DNA of 46,827 nt, from positions 1 to 46,827 of the forward strand of contig JANWKL010000052.1 of the NCBI GenBank assembly GCA_025451375.1. Direction: 5' to 3'. A program made the translations under genes and the position numbers. This DNA is from Steroidobacteraceae bacterium. GTDB lineage: Bacteria > Pseudomonadota > Gammaproteobacteria > Steroidobacterales > Steroidobacteraceae. The notes beneath the pieces were generated by a model. It did no database searches. It had not been told where the DNA came from and worked only from the letters and a program-made list of their open reading frames with translations. Of the stretch, positions 18,813 to 27,350 are shown piece after piece. The number at the start of each line of letters is the position of its first letter. Position 1 is the stretch's first letter.

Positions 18813-20579
18813 ATGCGCGCGAGGCCGCGCCGGGATCACCATGCGATGCGGGCTGCGCAGCGTAGCGTGGCGGCCCTCGAGGCGCGGATGACCGACCTTC
18901 TCAACTCGCTGGCGGAGCAACTGCAGTGCGCGCACGTTGCCGTGCACGCGCCCATCTGGAACGCGGAGCTGATCGTGCCCGCGCCAGCGCACTCTGTTGC
19001 GCACGACATCCGTTCCCTCACGCGCGAGCTGTTGTGGTGGATGGCACACGAGCGCGCCGATGCACGCATGCTGAACCGCATGCGCCTGAAATCTGGCGGA
19101 CCGATCGTGCCGTTTCGGGCGCTGCTGTGCCCCCTGCGCGATGAGGGCAGCACCGTCGGCCTGGTGGCAGCCCTCCGCAGTCGGCAGCAGCCGGCGTTCG
19201 AGACCGCTGATCTCAGTGCACTCAGTGACGCCGCGCCTTGGTTGCAGGAGCAGCTGCGCGTCAGCGCTCAAGGACAGCGCGGAATTGCCCGTTGGTCGGC
19301 CCTTGACCTGGAGGTCATACAGCGCTTCCGCGACGGCGAGCCCACCTGCGTGGTCTACGCCGACCTTGATCATATTCACGCCGTCAACGAGGCCGCGGGC
19401 CTCGCGGCCGGTGACGGAGTGCTGCAGGAAATTGCCCGCCTGTGGCAGGGACGGTTGTTGCCCGAGGACTGCATCGCCGGGCACCTGGGCGGGGATCGCT
19501 ATGCCGCCGTGTTGTTCGGTCACACCATAAACCAGGCGCGCAGCTGGAGCGATCGGGTCCGCAAGGCGCTCGCGGGCCTGGATCTGCCGGGCACGGCGGG
19601 CCACATCACCGCCAGCCTGGGGCTCGCCGCCCTGACTGACCGTGACTCCCTGAGCACGGCACTGGCCGCCGCCGAGACCGCCTGCCGCGTCGCCAAGGAA
19701 CGCGGGCGCGACCGGCTCGAAACCTACGCCACGGGCGACACCACCATCATGCGACGCAGCGCTGAGGTGGGCGAGTCACGCCTGATGATGGACGCCATCG
19801 ACACGGGACGTTTGGTGCTGCATGCGCAGCCGATCGTCGCGCTCGCGACGCCCGCGCAGCCGACACGCTTCGAGATTCTGCTGCGTGTCAGGGACCACGA
19901 CGGACAGCTGATCAGCATCAGCGAGTATCTGGGCGCCGCCGACCGCTACCAGCTACTCGAACGACTGGACCGCTGGGTCGTAGAGAGCGTGCTCAAACTT
20001 ATCAAACCGCACGCGCAGCAGCTGCTGGCACAAGCCATCCGCTTCTCCGTCAATCTGACGGGGCAGTCGCTGGCTGAGCGAACCTTCACGGATTTCGTCC
20101 GCACCACTGTCAAACAGCAGGCGGTGCCGGCTGATCTGCTGATCTTCGAAGTCACCGAGGGGGCAGCGCTGCGCAACCTCGCCGCCACCCGGCGCTTCAT
20201 CGATCGCATGACCGAACTCGGCGCGAGCGTGGCGCTCGATGACTTCGGTACCGGAGTCTCTTCCCTGATGCACCTGAAGGAACTGGCGGTCCAGCAGATC
20301 AAGATAGACGGCCGGTTCGTACGTGACATCGTGCTCGACTCGCGCTCCGACGCGCTGGTACGCGCCCTGGTTCTTATCGCGGACCGGCTCGGTCTGCATA
20401 CGGTCGCCGAGCATGTCGAAAGCGAAGCAGTAGCCGATCACCTGCGCAGTATCGGCGTCCGCTATGGGCAGGGCTACCTGTACGGTCACCCGCAGCCGCT
20501 GACCGACACGCTGACAGCGTTGTTGCACGGGAGCAGTCCTGTGCCTGCCGCGCACGCGCCGTTAGTGAAAATCGCGTGA
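18813..20579 (+). CDS. Degenerate GGDEF-EAL signalling protein
   Basis: About 588 residues. The N-terminal part (roughly 1-160) looks like a GAF-type sensory region but is not clearly recognisable. The GGDEF domain is degenerate: its signature reads GGDRY (226-230), so cyclase activity is unlikely. The EAL domain has EIL in place of EAL (354-356), but the other metal and catalytic residues are in place: Asn in SVNLTG, Glu in EVTEGA, the Asp pair in LDDFGTG, Lys in QIKIDG, Glu in AEHVES. A phosphodiesterase or c-di-GMP-binding role is therefore likely. Starts at 18708, 18813 or 18846 are all possible; none has a good ribosome-binding site. Divergent from the protease; its 3' end overlaps dnaE2 by 18 bases. 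Confidence 0.85.
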   Translation: MRARPRRDHHAMRAAQRSVAALEARMTDLLNSLAEQLQCAHVAVHAPIWNAELIVPAPAHSVAHDIRSLTRELLWWMAHERADARMLNRMRLKSGGPIVPFRALLCPLRDEGSTVGLVAALRSRQQPAFETADLSALSDAAPWLQEQLRVSAQGQRGIARWSALDLEVIQRFRDGEPTCVVYADLDHIHAVNEAAGLAAGDGVLQEIARLWQGRLLPEDCIAGHLGGDRYAAVLFGHTINQARSWSDRVRKALAGLDLPGTAGHITASLGLAALTDRDSLSTALAAAETACRVAKERGRDRLETYATGDTTIMRRSAEVGESRLMMDAIDTGRLVLHAQPIVALATPAQPTRFEILLRVRDHDGQLISISEYLGAADRYQLLERLDRWVVESVLKLIKPHAQQLLAQAIRFSVNLTGQSLAERTFTDFVRTTVKQQAVPADLLIFEVTEGAALRNLAATRRFIDRMTELGASVALDDFGTGVSSLMHLKELAVQQIKIDGRFVRDIVLDSRSDALVRALVLIADRLGLHTVAEHVESEAVADHLRSIGVRYGQGYLYGHPQPLTDTLTALLHGSSPVPAAHAPLVKIA

Positions 20580-23500
20580 GCGTGTCAGCAGTTCCCCGAG
20601 CAGCTGCGAGCGGTCGAAAAGCCGCCGCGCGATCAGATGCGTGACACCGTCCTGCTGTTGCAGCTCACCGTGCACTTCAAGGAGACGGGACTCGATGAGA
20701 GCACGACGCTGCGCCTGGCCGACCCGCTCCCACACAATGACATTCACCTGGCCGCTCTCATCCTCGAGTGTGAGAAAGGTGACGCCGCTGGCGGTCGCCG
20801 GCCGTTGCCGCATGAGTACGATGCCGGCGGCGCGCACACTCGCGCCATTCCCCGCCCGCAGGAGCTCACTCGCGGGCAGGATGGCCGCCGCCTGCAGCCG
20901 CGGCCGCAGCAGCGCCAGGGGATGCCTGCCTAACGTAAGCCCCAGGGACGCGTAGTCCGCGGCAATCCCCTGCCCCTCGGTGGGAGCTGCGAGCAGCGGC
21001 CGTCCCTCCTCGATATCCGTGCCGCGCGCGGCCGCCGGTGCGAGCGGCAGCACGCGCTGCGTCCCGGCAACTTCCCAGAAAGCGAAGTGCCGGTTGCCGC
21101 TCAAGGAGGCAAACGCTCCGGCCGCAGCGAGCGCTTCCAGATCGGCGCGATCGAGCCCTGCGCGTGCCGCGATATCCTGCACGCTCGCAAAGGGCCGTGC
21201 CGTGCGCGCCGCGATGAGTCGCAACGTTCCCGCCTGTGACAGGGATTTCACCAGCCGCAGGCCCAATCGCAAGGCCGGTTCACCGTCCGCGCGCCGCTCG
21301 AGTGTTGCATCCCAGGCGCTCACGCACGCATCCACCTCACGCACCTCGACACCGTGCGCGCGCGCATCCCGGACCAGCTGCGCCGGGGCGTAGAACCCCA
21401 TGGGCTGACTGTTGAGAAGCGCACAGGCGAAGGCCGCCGGCTCGTGGCATTTCAGCCAGGCGGAGTCATACACCAGCAGCGCAAAGCTCATGGCGTGCGC
21501 TTCCGGAAATCCGTATTCGCCGAAACCGAGCATCTGCTGGTAGATGCGCTGCGCAAACTCCTGCGGGTAGCCCCTGGCGTGCATGCCCTGAAGCAGCCGC
21601 TCGCGAAACGGATCCAGTCCTCCGGTCCGCTTCCAGGCGCCCATCGCACGGCGCAGCGCATCCGCCTCGCCGGGAGTAAAGCCTGCGGCCACGATGGCTA
21701 TCTGCATCACCTGCTCCTGGAAGATCGGCACGCCGAGCGTGCGCTGCAGGACTGCGCGCACCTCCTCGCGCGGATACTCCACCGCTGCGGCACCGCCGCG
21801 GCGCCGCAGGTACGGATGCACCATGTCGCCCTGGATCGGACCCGGGCGCACGATCGCAACCTCGATGACCAGATCGTAGTAACAGCGCGGCTTCAGCCGC
21901 GGCAGCATCGCCATTTGCGCGCGCGATTCGATCTGGAACACCCCGACGGTGTCAGCACGGCAGATCATGTCGTAGACCTGACTGTCCTCGGCCGGCAACT
22001 CGCCGAGCGCGTGGCGCGTGCCACGATAGTCATTCACCAGCGTGAAAGCACGCTGCAGCGCCGTCAGCATGCCGAGCGCCAACAGGTCCACTTTCAGGAG
22101 TCCCAGGTCATTCAGATCGTCCTTGTCCCACTGCACCACGGTGCGGTCGGGCATGGCGGCGTTCTCGATCGGCACCAGCTCCTCGAGGAGTCCCGCCGCA
22201 ATCACAAAGCCCCCGACATGCTGCGACAGGTGCCGGGGAAAGCCCGGCATGGCAACCAACTCCTTCGCCAGCGGCAGCAGGCGCGACAGCCAGGGACTTG
22301 CCGGATCAAACCCCGCCTCCCGCACGCGCGCCGCTATTTCCGTGCTCCCGTCCCACCACTGCATGACCTTCGCCAGTCGCGTGCACTCCGGTGGCGTAAG
22401 GCCAAACACCTTGCCCAGATCGCGCAGCGCGCTGCGCGGCCGGTACATGATGACCGTCGCGGCGAGCGCGGCGCGCTCACGCCCATACTTCCTATAGACG
22501 TACTGCAGAACCTCCTCGCGGCGTTCGTGCTCGAAGTCGATGTCGATGTCGGGCGGCTCGTTGCGCTCGCGCGAGATGAATCGCTCGAAGAGCATTGCGG
22601 CTCCGCGCTGCGGATCGACCGAGGTAACCCCCAAGCAGTAGCAGACGCGCGAATTGGCCGCGGAGCCCCGCCCCTGGCACAAAATCCCGCGGCCCCGCGC
22701 CCAGGCGACGATGTCGTGCACGGTCAGAAAATAGGACTCGTATCCGAGCTCGGAAATGAGCGCCAACTCATACTCGATGGCGGTTTGATCAGCCGGCGGC
22801 ACGCCGTTGGGCCAGCGCCAGCGCGCACCCTCCTGCGTCAGCTGGCGCAGGTGACTGGCCGCCGTAACACCTTCAGGTACGAGTTCGCGCGGGTATTCGT
22901 AGCGCAGCTCATCGAGTGAAAAGTGGCACGCCGCCGCCAGCTCCACCGTCGCCTCCAGGAGCTGCGGCGGGTACAGGCGCTTGAGGCGTGCCGGCTCGCG
23001 CAGGTAGCGCTCGCCGTTGGCGTACAGCCGCGAGCCCACCTCAGTGATCGGCACGTTCAGGCGGATCGCGGTGAGCGCGTCCTGGAGGCGTGAGCGCGCC
23101 CGCACGTGCATGTGGACATCGCCGCTGGCGATGAGCGGCACGACGCACTGCGCGCCGATGCGCGTGAGTGCCGCGAGCCGCTCGCCATCGCGCCCGTCAC
23201 GCAAGAGCTCAACCGCGACCCGCGTTTTCCCGGGGAAACGCTGCGTGAGCCAGGCCAGTTCCTCGGGTACGGGCCGCGCTGCCGGCACCCACAGGATGAA
23301 ACACCCTTGAGGGTCTGCAGCCTCAAGATCCGCGCGCGTGAGCGCGTACTGCCCCTTGGGCGCGGCACGCCGGCTGCGGGTGATCAGGCGGCACAGCCGG
23401 CCGTAGCCGTGCCGGTCGCTGGCGAGCGCGACGAATTTCAGTCCGCAGGTAAGCCGGAATTCCGCGCCGACGATGAGCTTGAGGCGCCGATGCTTCGCTG

Positions 23501-23654
23501 CCATGTGCGCGCGCACGGTGCCGGCCACCGAACACTCATCGGTGATCGCGAGTGCGCTGTAACCGAGCGCCTCCGCCTGCTCCACCAGCTCATGCGGGTG
23601 CGAAGCGCCACGCAGGAAGGTGAAATTCGACAGGCAATGCAGTTCCGCATACAT
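20562..23654 (-). CDS. dnaE2: DnaE2/ImuC error-prone DNA polymerase III alpha
   Basis: Error-prone C-family polymerase of the SOS mutagenesis complex. The protein is 1030 residues, typical of DnaE2 and shorter than replicative DnaE. The PHP domain begins MYAELHCLSNFTFLRGASHP. The palm carries the metal-binding aspartates in PPDIDIDFEHERREEV and KVDLLALGMLTAL. A helix-hairpin-helix region follows and then an OB fold (LTLEDESGQVNVIVWERV). It is the last gene of the lexA-imuA-imuB-dnaE2 cassette. A 155-bp gap containing a long inverted repeat separates it from imuB, whereas the other cassette genes are 8-17 bases apart. Confidence 0.96.
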   Translation of the reverse strand: MYAELHCLSNFTFLRGASHPHELVEQAEALGYSALAITDECSVAGTVRAHMAAKHRRLKLIVGAEFRLTCGLKFVALASDRHGYGRLCRLITRSRRAAPKGQYALTRADLEAADPQGCFILWVPAARPVPEELAWLTQRFPGKTRVAVELLRDGRDGERLAALTRIGAQCVVPLIASGDVHMHVRARSRLQDALTAIRLNVPITEVGSRLYANGERYLREPARLKRLYPPQLLEATVELAAACHFSLDELRYEYPRELVPEGVTAASHLRQLTQEGARWRWPNGVPPADQTAIEYELALISELGYESYFLTVHDIVAWARGRGILCQGRGSAANSRVCYCLGVTSVDPQRGAAMLFERFISRERNEPPDIDIDFEHERREEVLQYVYRKYGRERAALAATVIMYRPRSALRDLGKVFGLTPPECTRLAKVMQWWDGSTEIAARVREAGFDPASPWLSRLLPLAKELVAMPGFPRHLSQHVGGFVIAAGLLEELVPIENAAMPDRTVVQWDKDDLNDLGLLKVDLLALGMLTALQRAFTLVNDYRGTRHALGELPAEDSQVYDMICRADTVGVFQIESRAQMAMLPRLKPRCYYDLVIEVAIVRPGPIQGDMVHPYLRRRGGAAAVEYPREEVRAVLQRTLGVPIFQEQVMQIAIVAAGFTPGEADALRRAMGAWKRTGGLDPFRERLLQGMHARGYPQEFAQRIYQQMLGFGEYGFPEAHAMSFALLVYDSAWLKCHEPAAFACALLNSQPMGFYAPAQLVRDARAHGVEVREVDACVSAWDATLERRADGEPALRLGLRLVKSLSQAGTLRLIAARTARPFASVQDIAARAGLDRADLEALAAAGAFASLSGNRHFAFWEVAGTQRVLPLAPAAARGTDIEEGRPLLAAPTEGQGIAADYASLGLTLGRHPLALLRPRLQAAAILPASELLRAGNGASVRAAGIVLMRQRPATASGVTFLTLEDESGQVNVIVWERVGQAQRRALIESRLLEVHGELQQQDGVTHLIARRLFDRSQLLGELLTRSRDFH

Positions 23655-23685
23655 GGGGCAGACACGTCAGCCGCGCAGACGTGAG

Positions 23686-23781
23686 CGCAGAAAAGGCTTT
23701 TCGGGGGCGTGCGCGCCAGGGATGGCGCGCCCGCAGCCTCCAGGGATGGATTCACGGCGTCCCCGAAAAGCCTTTTCTGCG
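23686..23781. repeat. Long inverted repeat between imuB and dnaE2
   Basis: Two perfect 21-bp arms (23686-23706 and 23761-23781, core CAGAAAAGGCTTTTCGG) flank about 54 bases. Pairing extends to 23709/23758 with one mismatch. Inside lies a second hairpin, GCGCGCCA GGGA TGGCGCGC (23711-23730), and the 9-mer CAGGGATGG occurs twice (23717 and 23741). In the cassette mRNA this would form a very stable structure. It looks like a dispersed intergenic repeat unit rather than a classical terminator, since no T-tract follows. Confidence 0.8.
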
Positions 23782-23809
23782 ATCGCGGATGCGCTCCGAC
23801 AGGTGTGTC

Positions 23810-25207
23810 TCATCCGAATACGCCGTGCAAGTACCAGCCATGCGGCGCGGCACGCTCCCGGAATACCCACAGCCGTACGCCATGGATGTCGAGCGCGGTG
23901 TAGTAGTCGCGTGCTATTTCACCGTCGTCCCACCAGCCGGTCTCGATGCGCTCCGGCTCACTCACCAGGCGCAGCGGCCCGCGCCGCCGCGGCAACCCGT
24001 CCCGCACCGACAACGGCCGCGGCGTCTGCAGCAGCCACAGGGGACGGCGCGGCGCTGGCACTTCACCCGGCTCTGGTGCTTGGTGCTGTCGGGCCGCCGC
24101 CGGCGGCCCGGTGACCGCCCAGGCACTCTCCGGCCGATGTTCCGAAAGCAGTGCGAGCCCATGCACCGCCTCAGGGCCCAACCTGGCGCGCAGGTGTTCA
24201 ATGAATCCATGCGTTTCACGCACCGAGCCGCCACCGTGCTCACCGGCTTGCCACAGCGTGGCGGAGTCCGGCACGTACGCCACCAGGGCAGCGGCACGCA
24301 GCTCGCAGGCCCGTACCGGTTCCGGCAACCGCAGCGCGTCGAGTTGCGCACCCAGGAGTTCGCGCAGACGCTGGGCATCTGCAAACGGCGAGGCGAGCCG
24401 CAACACGCAGCAGCTCACCGGCGCCTGCCGGTGGATCAGCCGGCATTCGAGCTCCACCACGGCGCATTGGCGCGCCTTGAGGAATGCGCCCAGTTGCGTA
24501 AACAGCGGCGTGAGCGCGGTAAGGAGCAGCGCGTGGTTTTGCAGCTCGTAGTCCAGATCCCGGCGGCGGCGAAAACGCACCCGGGGCCGATGCGCGGCGC
24601 GCACTTCGGGCGTGCGCCCCGTGAGCGCATCGAGCATGGCGAGTTGCGTGGCGCCGAAGCGGCGCGCAAAACCGGCACGCGGCAGGCGCAACACGGCGCC
24701 AATGGTGCGCACGCCCATGCGCTTCAGCCGCTCGAGCACGTCCTGCGGCCAGCGCAAGGCCGTCAACGGCAAGGACGCAAGCTGCCCGGTGAGCTGCGAG
24801 GCGTGCAGGACCTCGAGTGGCTTGCCGGCGCGGGCCGCGGCGAGCGCCGCAGATGGCGTGGGCGCGAACGCGATCAGCGGCTGGATCTTCAGATGCAGGC
24901 AATCCTGCGTGAGCGCTGCGCGCAGGCCCGCCACACCCGCGAACAGGTGCAGACTGCCGCGCACTTCGAGCAGCAGCCCATCCGGCGGCGCCAGACTCAC
25001 GCGCGGCGTGAAGCGCTGGGCGCGCTCGGCGAGCCGGGTGAGGGTTTCCTTATCGATCATGGGAAGGTGCGCACCCGCCCATAGCTCCAGCGACACCACC
25101 TCAGCCGCGGCTGCACGGTGAACCCTGCGCAGCGGCACGCGCGCTACCCCGAGGCTCTCGCAAGCGGGCGCAGGCAACCTGACAGGTGGCGGCTTCGGTG
25201 CGTGCAT
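23810..25207 (-). CDS. imuB: ImuB, Y-family polymerase-like mutagenesis protein
   Basis: 465-residue Y-family polymerase homologue that in known systems is catalytically inactive and bridges DnaE2 to the beta clamp. Recognisable features are the VVSLELWAGAHLP start of the fold, PPDGLLLEVRGSLHLFAGV, the thumb-like region GVRTIGAVLRLPRAGFARRF, and the characteristic end LWVFRERAAPHGWYLHGVFG. The N-terminus has about 35 residues (MHAPKPPPVRLPAPACESLG) before the conserved fold. It starts eight bases after imuA, as part of the SOS cassette. I could not identify the clamp-binding motif with confidence. Confidence 0.92.
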   Translation of the reverse strand: MHAPKPPPVRLPAPACESLGVARVPLRRVHRAAAAEVVSLELWAGAHLPMIDKETLTRLAERAQRFTPRVSLAPPDGLLLEVRGSLHLFAGVAGLRAALTQDCLHLKIQPLIAFAPTPSAALAAARAGKPLEVLHASQLTGQLASLPLTALRWPQDVLERLKRMGVRTIGAVLRLPRAGFARRFGATQLAMLDALTGRTPEVRAAHRPRVRFRRRRDLDYELQNHALLLTALTPLFTQLGAFLKARQCAVVELECRLIHRQAPVSCCVLRLASPFADAQRLRELLGAQLDALRLPEPVRACELRAAALVAYVPDSATLWQAGEHGGGSVRETHGFIEHLRARLGPEAVHGLALLSEHRPESAWAVTGPPAAARQHQAPEPGEVPAPRRPLWLLQTPRPLSVRDGLPRRRGPLRLVSEPERIETGWWDDGEIARDYYTALDIHGVRLWVFRERAAPHGWYLHGVFG

Positions 25208-25215
25208 ACGCAGCT

Positions 25216-25827
25216 CTACACCAGCAGGTTCAGATCAACAGTACCGCGGGCGCCCCTGCCCTTCAGTAGCGTAATGCGCACACCCGCAGTGCACGGCTCG
25301 ACACTCAAGCGTAGGACCGCGGCGGAAGACTCGCGAGCTGCGCGCCGGGGGCGGAACAACACGCCCAAAGTGCGGCCGCGCTCGGCCGCCAGCTGTAAAC
25401 GACGGATCTCGCGCGGTTGCGGCTGGCGTGCCCAGCCCAGAGCCGCGTCACAGGCGCCCGAGCGCAGCGCCTGCTCGAGGGCCCACAGTGGTCGCGCACC
25501 GTTCACCACGGCCACGCGATCCAACATCACTCCCCGGGACACGAGCGCCGGCGCAAAAGGCATGAACGGAGGCGCGACCCACACGCACCAGCGTGCCGCC
25601 GCGGCGCGCGTCAGCGCAGCAAGTGTCGGCAACAACAAATCGAACTCACCGCTGCCGAAACGGGCGATGAGAATCTCGATCAGGCCGGTGCGCGGCCAGC
25701 CTTTGCCGGGCAGCTGCCCATCCAGGGCTGCAAAGCCGGTCGGCAGCACTTGCAGCGGGGCGGCGCTGCGGCCGCGCCAGATGGCCGGATGCTCGAGCAG
25801 GCGAGCCAGTTTCGGATCGGAGCCCAT
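25216..25827 (-). CDS. imuA: ImuA, translesion synthesis-associated protein
   Basis: 203-residue RecA/SulA-like cofactor of the ImuB-DnaE2 mutasome. The N-terminus LLEHPAIWRGRSAAPLQVLP is followed by TGFAALDGQLPGKGWPRTGL and IEILIARFGSGEFDLLLPTL, the degenerate nucleotide-binding region of the family. There is no intact Walker A, as usual for ImuA. It starts 16 bases after lexA and ends eight bases before imuB. No separate LexA box lies before it, so it should be transcribed from the lexA promoter. Confidence 0.92.
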   Translation of the reverse strand: MGSDPKLARLLEHPAIWRGRSAAPLQVLPTGFAALDGQLPGKGWPRTGLIEILIARFGSGEFDLLLPTLAALTRAAAARWCVWVAPPFMPFAPALVSRGVMLDRVAVVNGARPLWALEQALRSGACDAALGWARQPQPREIRRLQLAAERGRTLGVLFRPRRAARESSAAVLRLSVEPCTAGVRITLLKGRGARGTVDLNLLV

Positions 25828-25843
25828 GACAGCTCATGAGCAT

Positions 25844-26467
25844 TCACATCAAACCGCTCGCGCGGCCGCGGCGTACGACACCCACTACGATGCCTTCGAT
25901 GAGCAGCGGCTCCTCTTTCAGATCCACCTTGATCGGCTCGAATGCGGAGTTCTCAGGCAACAGCCACACCACCGAGCCTTCCTGGCGGTAGCGCTTTACG
26001 GTGACCTCGTTCTCGAGGCGCGCCACCACGATCTGGCGGCTGCGAACCTCGGAGGTGCGATGCACTGCGACCAGGTCCCCATCGAGGATGCCGGCATCTT
26101 TCATACTCATGCCGATGACCTTCAGCAGGTAATGCGGCCGCGGCTGGAACAGCCCCGGGTCGATCGCGAGGCGCGCCTCGAAATTCTCTTCGGCGAAAAT
26201 GGGTTTGCCGGCGGCTACCCGGCCGATGAGCGGCAGGCCGATCTGTTCGCGGATCGTGTCCTTTAACTGGATCCCCCGCGAAGTGCCGGGGACCAGGGCG
26301 ATCACGCCCTTGCGGGCGAGGGCGCGTAAATGCTCCTCAGACGCATTGGCGGAGCGAAAGCCCAGCTCATGAGCGATCTCGGCGCGTGTCGGTGGCATGC
26401 CGGTATCGGAAATGAATCGCTGGATGAGACGCAGGATCTGGGTCTGGCGGGGGGTGAGGTCGGACAT
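25844..26467 (-). CDS. lexA: LexA repressor of the SOS mutagenesis cassette
   Basis: SOS repressor, 207 residues. The N-terminal winged helix is [20 protein letters not shown] ... [18 protein letters not shown]. The self-cleavage Ala-Gly is in [10 protein letters not shown]; the catalytic Ser is in GMSMKDAGI and the Lys in [10 protein letters not shown]. Three in-frame starts exist (GTG 26476, ATG 26473, ATG 26467). AGGTGA is well spaced only for the last, which gives [10 protein letters not shown]. Two LexA boxes overlap its promoter, so it is autoregulated and controls imuA-imuB-dnaE2 downstream. Whether the genome carries another lexA is not visible here. Confidence 0.96.
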   Translation of the reverse strand: MSDLTPRQTQILRLIQRFISDTGMPPTRAEIAHELGFRSANASEEHLRALARKGVIALVPGTSRGIQLKDTIREQIGLPLIGRVAAGKPIFAEENFEARLAIDPGLFQPRPHYLLKVIGMSMKDAGILDGDLVAVHRTSEVRSRQIVVARLENEVTVKRYRQEGSVVWLLPENSAFEPIKVDLKEEPLLIEGIVVGVVRRGRASGLM

Positions 26468-26479
26468 GTTCATCACCTA

Positions 26480-26495
26480 CTGTTTATATATACAG
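26480..26495. promoter_or_regulatory. LexA box 1
   Basis: CTGTTTATATATACAG matches the CTGT-N8-ACAG operator exactly. It sits 12 bases upstream of the lexA ATG, over the expected transcription start. Confidence 0.93.
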
Positions 26496-26498
26496 TTA

Positions 26499-26514
26499 CT
26501 GTGATTATATCCAG
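26499..26514. promoter_or_regulatory. LexA box 2, overlapping the -10
   Basis: CTGTGATTATATCCAG has one mismatch to CTGT-N8-ACAG. It lies 19 bp from box 1, about two helical turns, and contains the minus-strand TATAAT of the lexA promoter. Confidence 0.85.
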
Positions 26515-26531
26515 TTCCTGGTCTGCGGCAA
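26504..26531 (-). promoter_or_regulatory. lexA promoter
   Basis: Minus-strand TATAAT (26504-26509) is a perfect -10 hexamer, 16 bp from TTGCCG (26526-26531). The -10 lies inside LexA box 2, so bound LexA should exclude RNA polymerase. This promoter should drive the whole lexA-imuA-imuB-dnaE2 cassette. Confidence 0.8.
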
Positions 26532-27017
26532 GGCCCTCCTGATCACCGAACCCAAGCTGGCGCAAACCAATCGTGCCCGGCGACCCTCAGCCACCTGCGA
26601 CCGTGGCTTTAACGACCCAAGCGCTCATCGTTTCTGACACGTAACTGCCTGAGCCACCGTAATGACGCGCCGCACCGAACGGCTGCGGGCGTGGAAGCGA
26701 TTAAAAATTCTTAAGAAACCTCCCCGAAGCGGGCCTCGCATCCCCCGCCACCGTTCACGATGGTCCCCCACCCCGATGCGCGCGAAGCGAAAATTCCTTC
26801 ACAAACACAACCTCGCAGCATCCAAACACGCGCCGCGGCGCGGCGAGCACCGGTCAATGCACTGTCGCGATCAGAAGACAAGTCATGTGTTTGTAGTTGC
26901 ATTCCCTCGGTAAATTTGGTGCCATTGCGCGCGGCGAATCGGCGGGTCGAAGCTTGCACGCCGGAGTCGCATCGGTTATCAGGACATCCCGAATCAACAA
27001 CCCAGAAGGGGACGTGT
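26532..27017. other. Non-coding region between lexA and the Lpp-like gene
   Basis: About 490 bp without a supportable gene. Open frames at 26662-26913 and 26760-27017 are Arg/His-rich or run into the lipoprotein frame and lack ribosome-binding sites. A weak candidate promoter for the lipoprotein gene is TTGCAC (26954-26959) with TATCAG (26977-26982), 17 bp apart. Otherwise nothing recognisable. Confidence 0.5.
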
Positions 27018-27332
27018 ATGAAGTTCGCGAGCGTTGTGAAGATTGCTGCCGTTGCAGCCGTGATTGGACTTGCTGGTTGCCAGGATCTGAAGCCCCTCCA
27101 GGGCGAAGTAGCTGATCTGAAGGCCCAGCTCGCCAAGGCCCAGGGCGATGCGTCAGCTGCCAAGTCGTCGGCCGATTCGGCGAACGCCGCGGCTTCGTCG
27201 GCCAGCCAGTCGGCGAGCGGCGCGCAGAGCACTGCCAACCAGGCGTTGGCTGCGTCGCATGCCAGCCAGTCGTGCTGTGACGCGACCAACGAGAAGATCG
27301 ACCGCATGTTCAAGCGTTCGGTCTCCAAGTAA
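27018..27332 (+). CDS. Lpp/OprI-like alanine-zipper outer-membrane lipoprotein
   Basis: 104-residue lipoprotein. The signal peptide MKFASVVKIAAVAAVIGLAG ends in lipobox LAGC. The mature part is a heptad-patterned helix (LKPLQGEVADLKAQLAKAQ) followed by an Ala/Ser-rich coiled coil and a C-terminal CCDATNEKIDRMFKRSVSK segment. The pattern resembles the Braun lipoprotein/OprI family, which trimerises and can link outer membrane to peptidoglycan, but the terminal Lys is not in the classical context and a double Cys is present. Strong Shine-Dalgarno AGAAGGGGA five bases before ATG. A strong terminator follows, as expected for an abundant single-gene transcript. The longer open frame from 26760 is rejected. 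Confidence 0.85.
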   Translation: MKFASVVKIAAVAAVIGLAGCQDLKPLQGEVADLKAQLAKAQGDASAAKSSADSANAAASSASQSASGAQSTANQALAASHASQSCCDATNEKIDRMFKRSVSK

Positions 27333-27350
27333 GACTTTTTACTTGCAGCA

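Noticed and set aside
21354-22919. Plus-strand open frame of 521 codons inside dnaE2
   Set aside because: Antisense shadow; composition is Arg/His-rich without domain signs.
26662-26913. 83-codon plus-strand open frame upstream of the lipoprotein gene
   Set aside because: Arg/Lys/His-rich, no ribosome-binding site, no recognisable feature.
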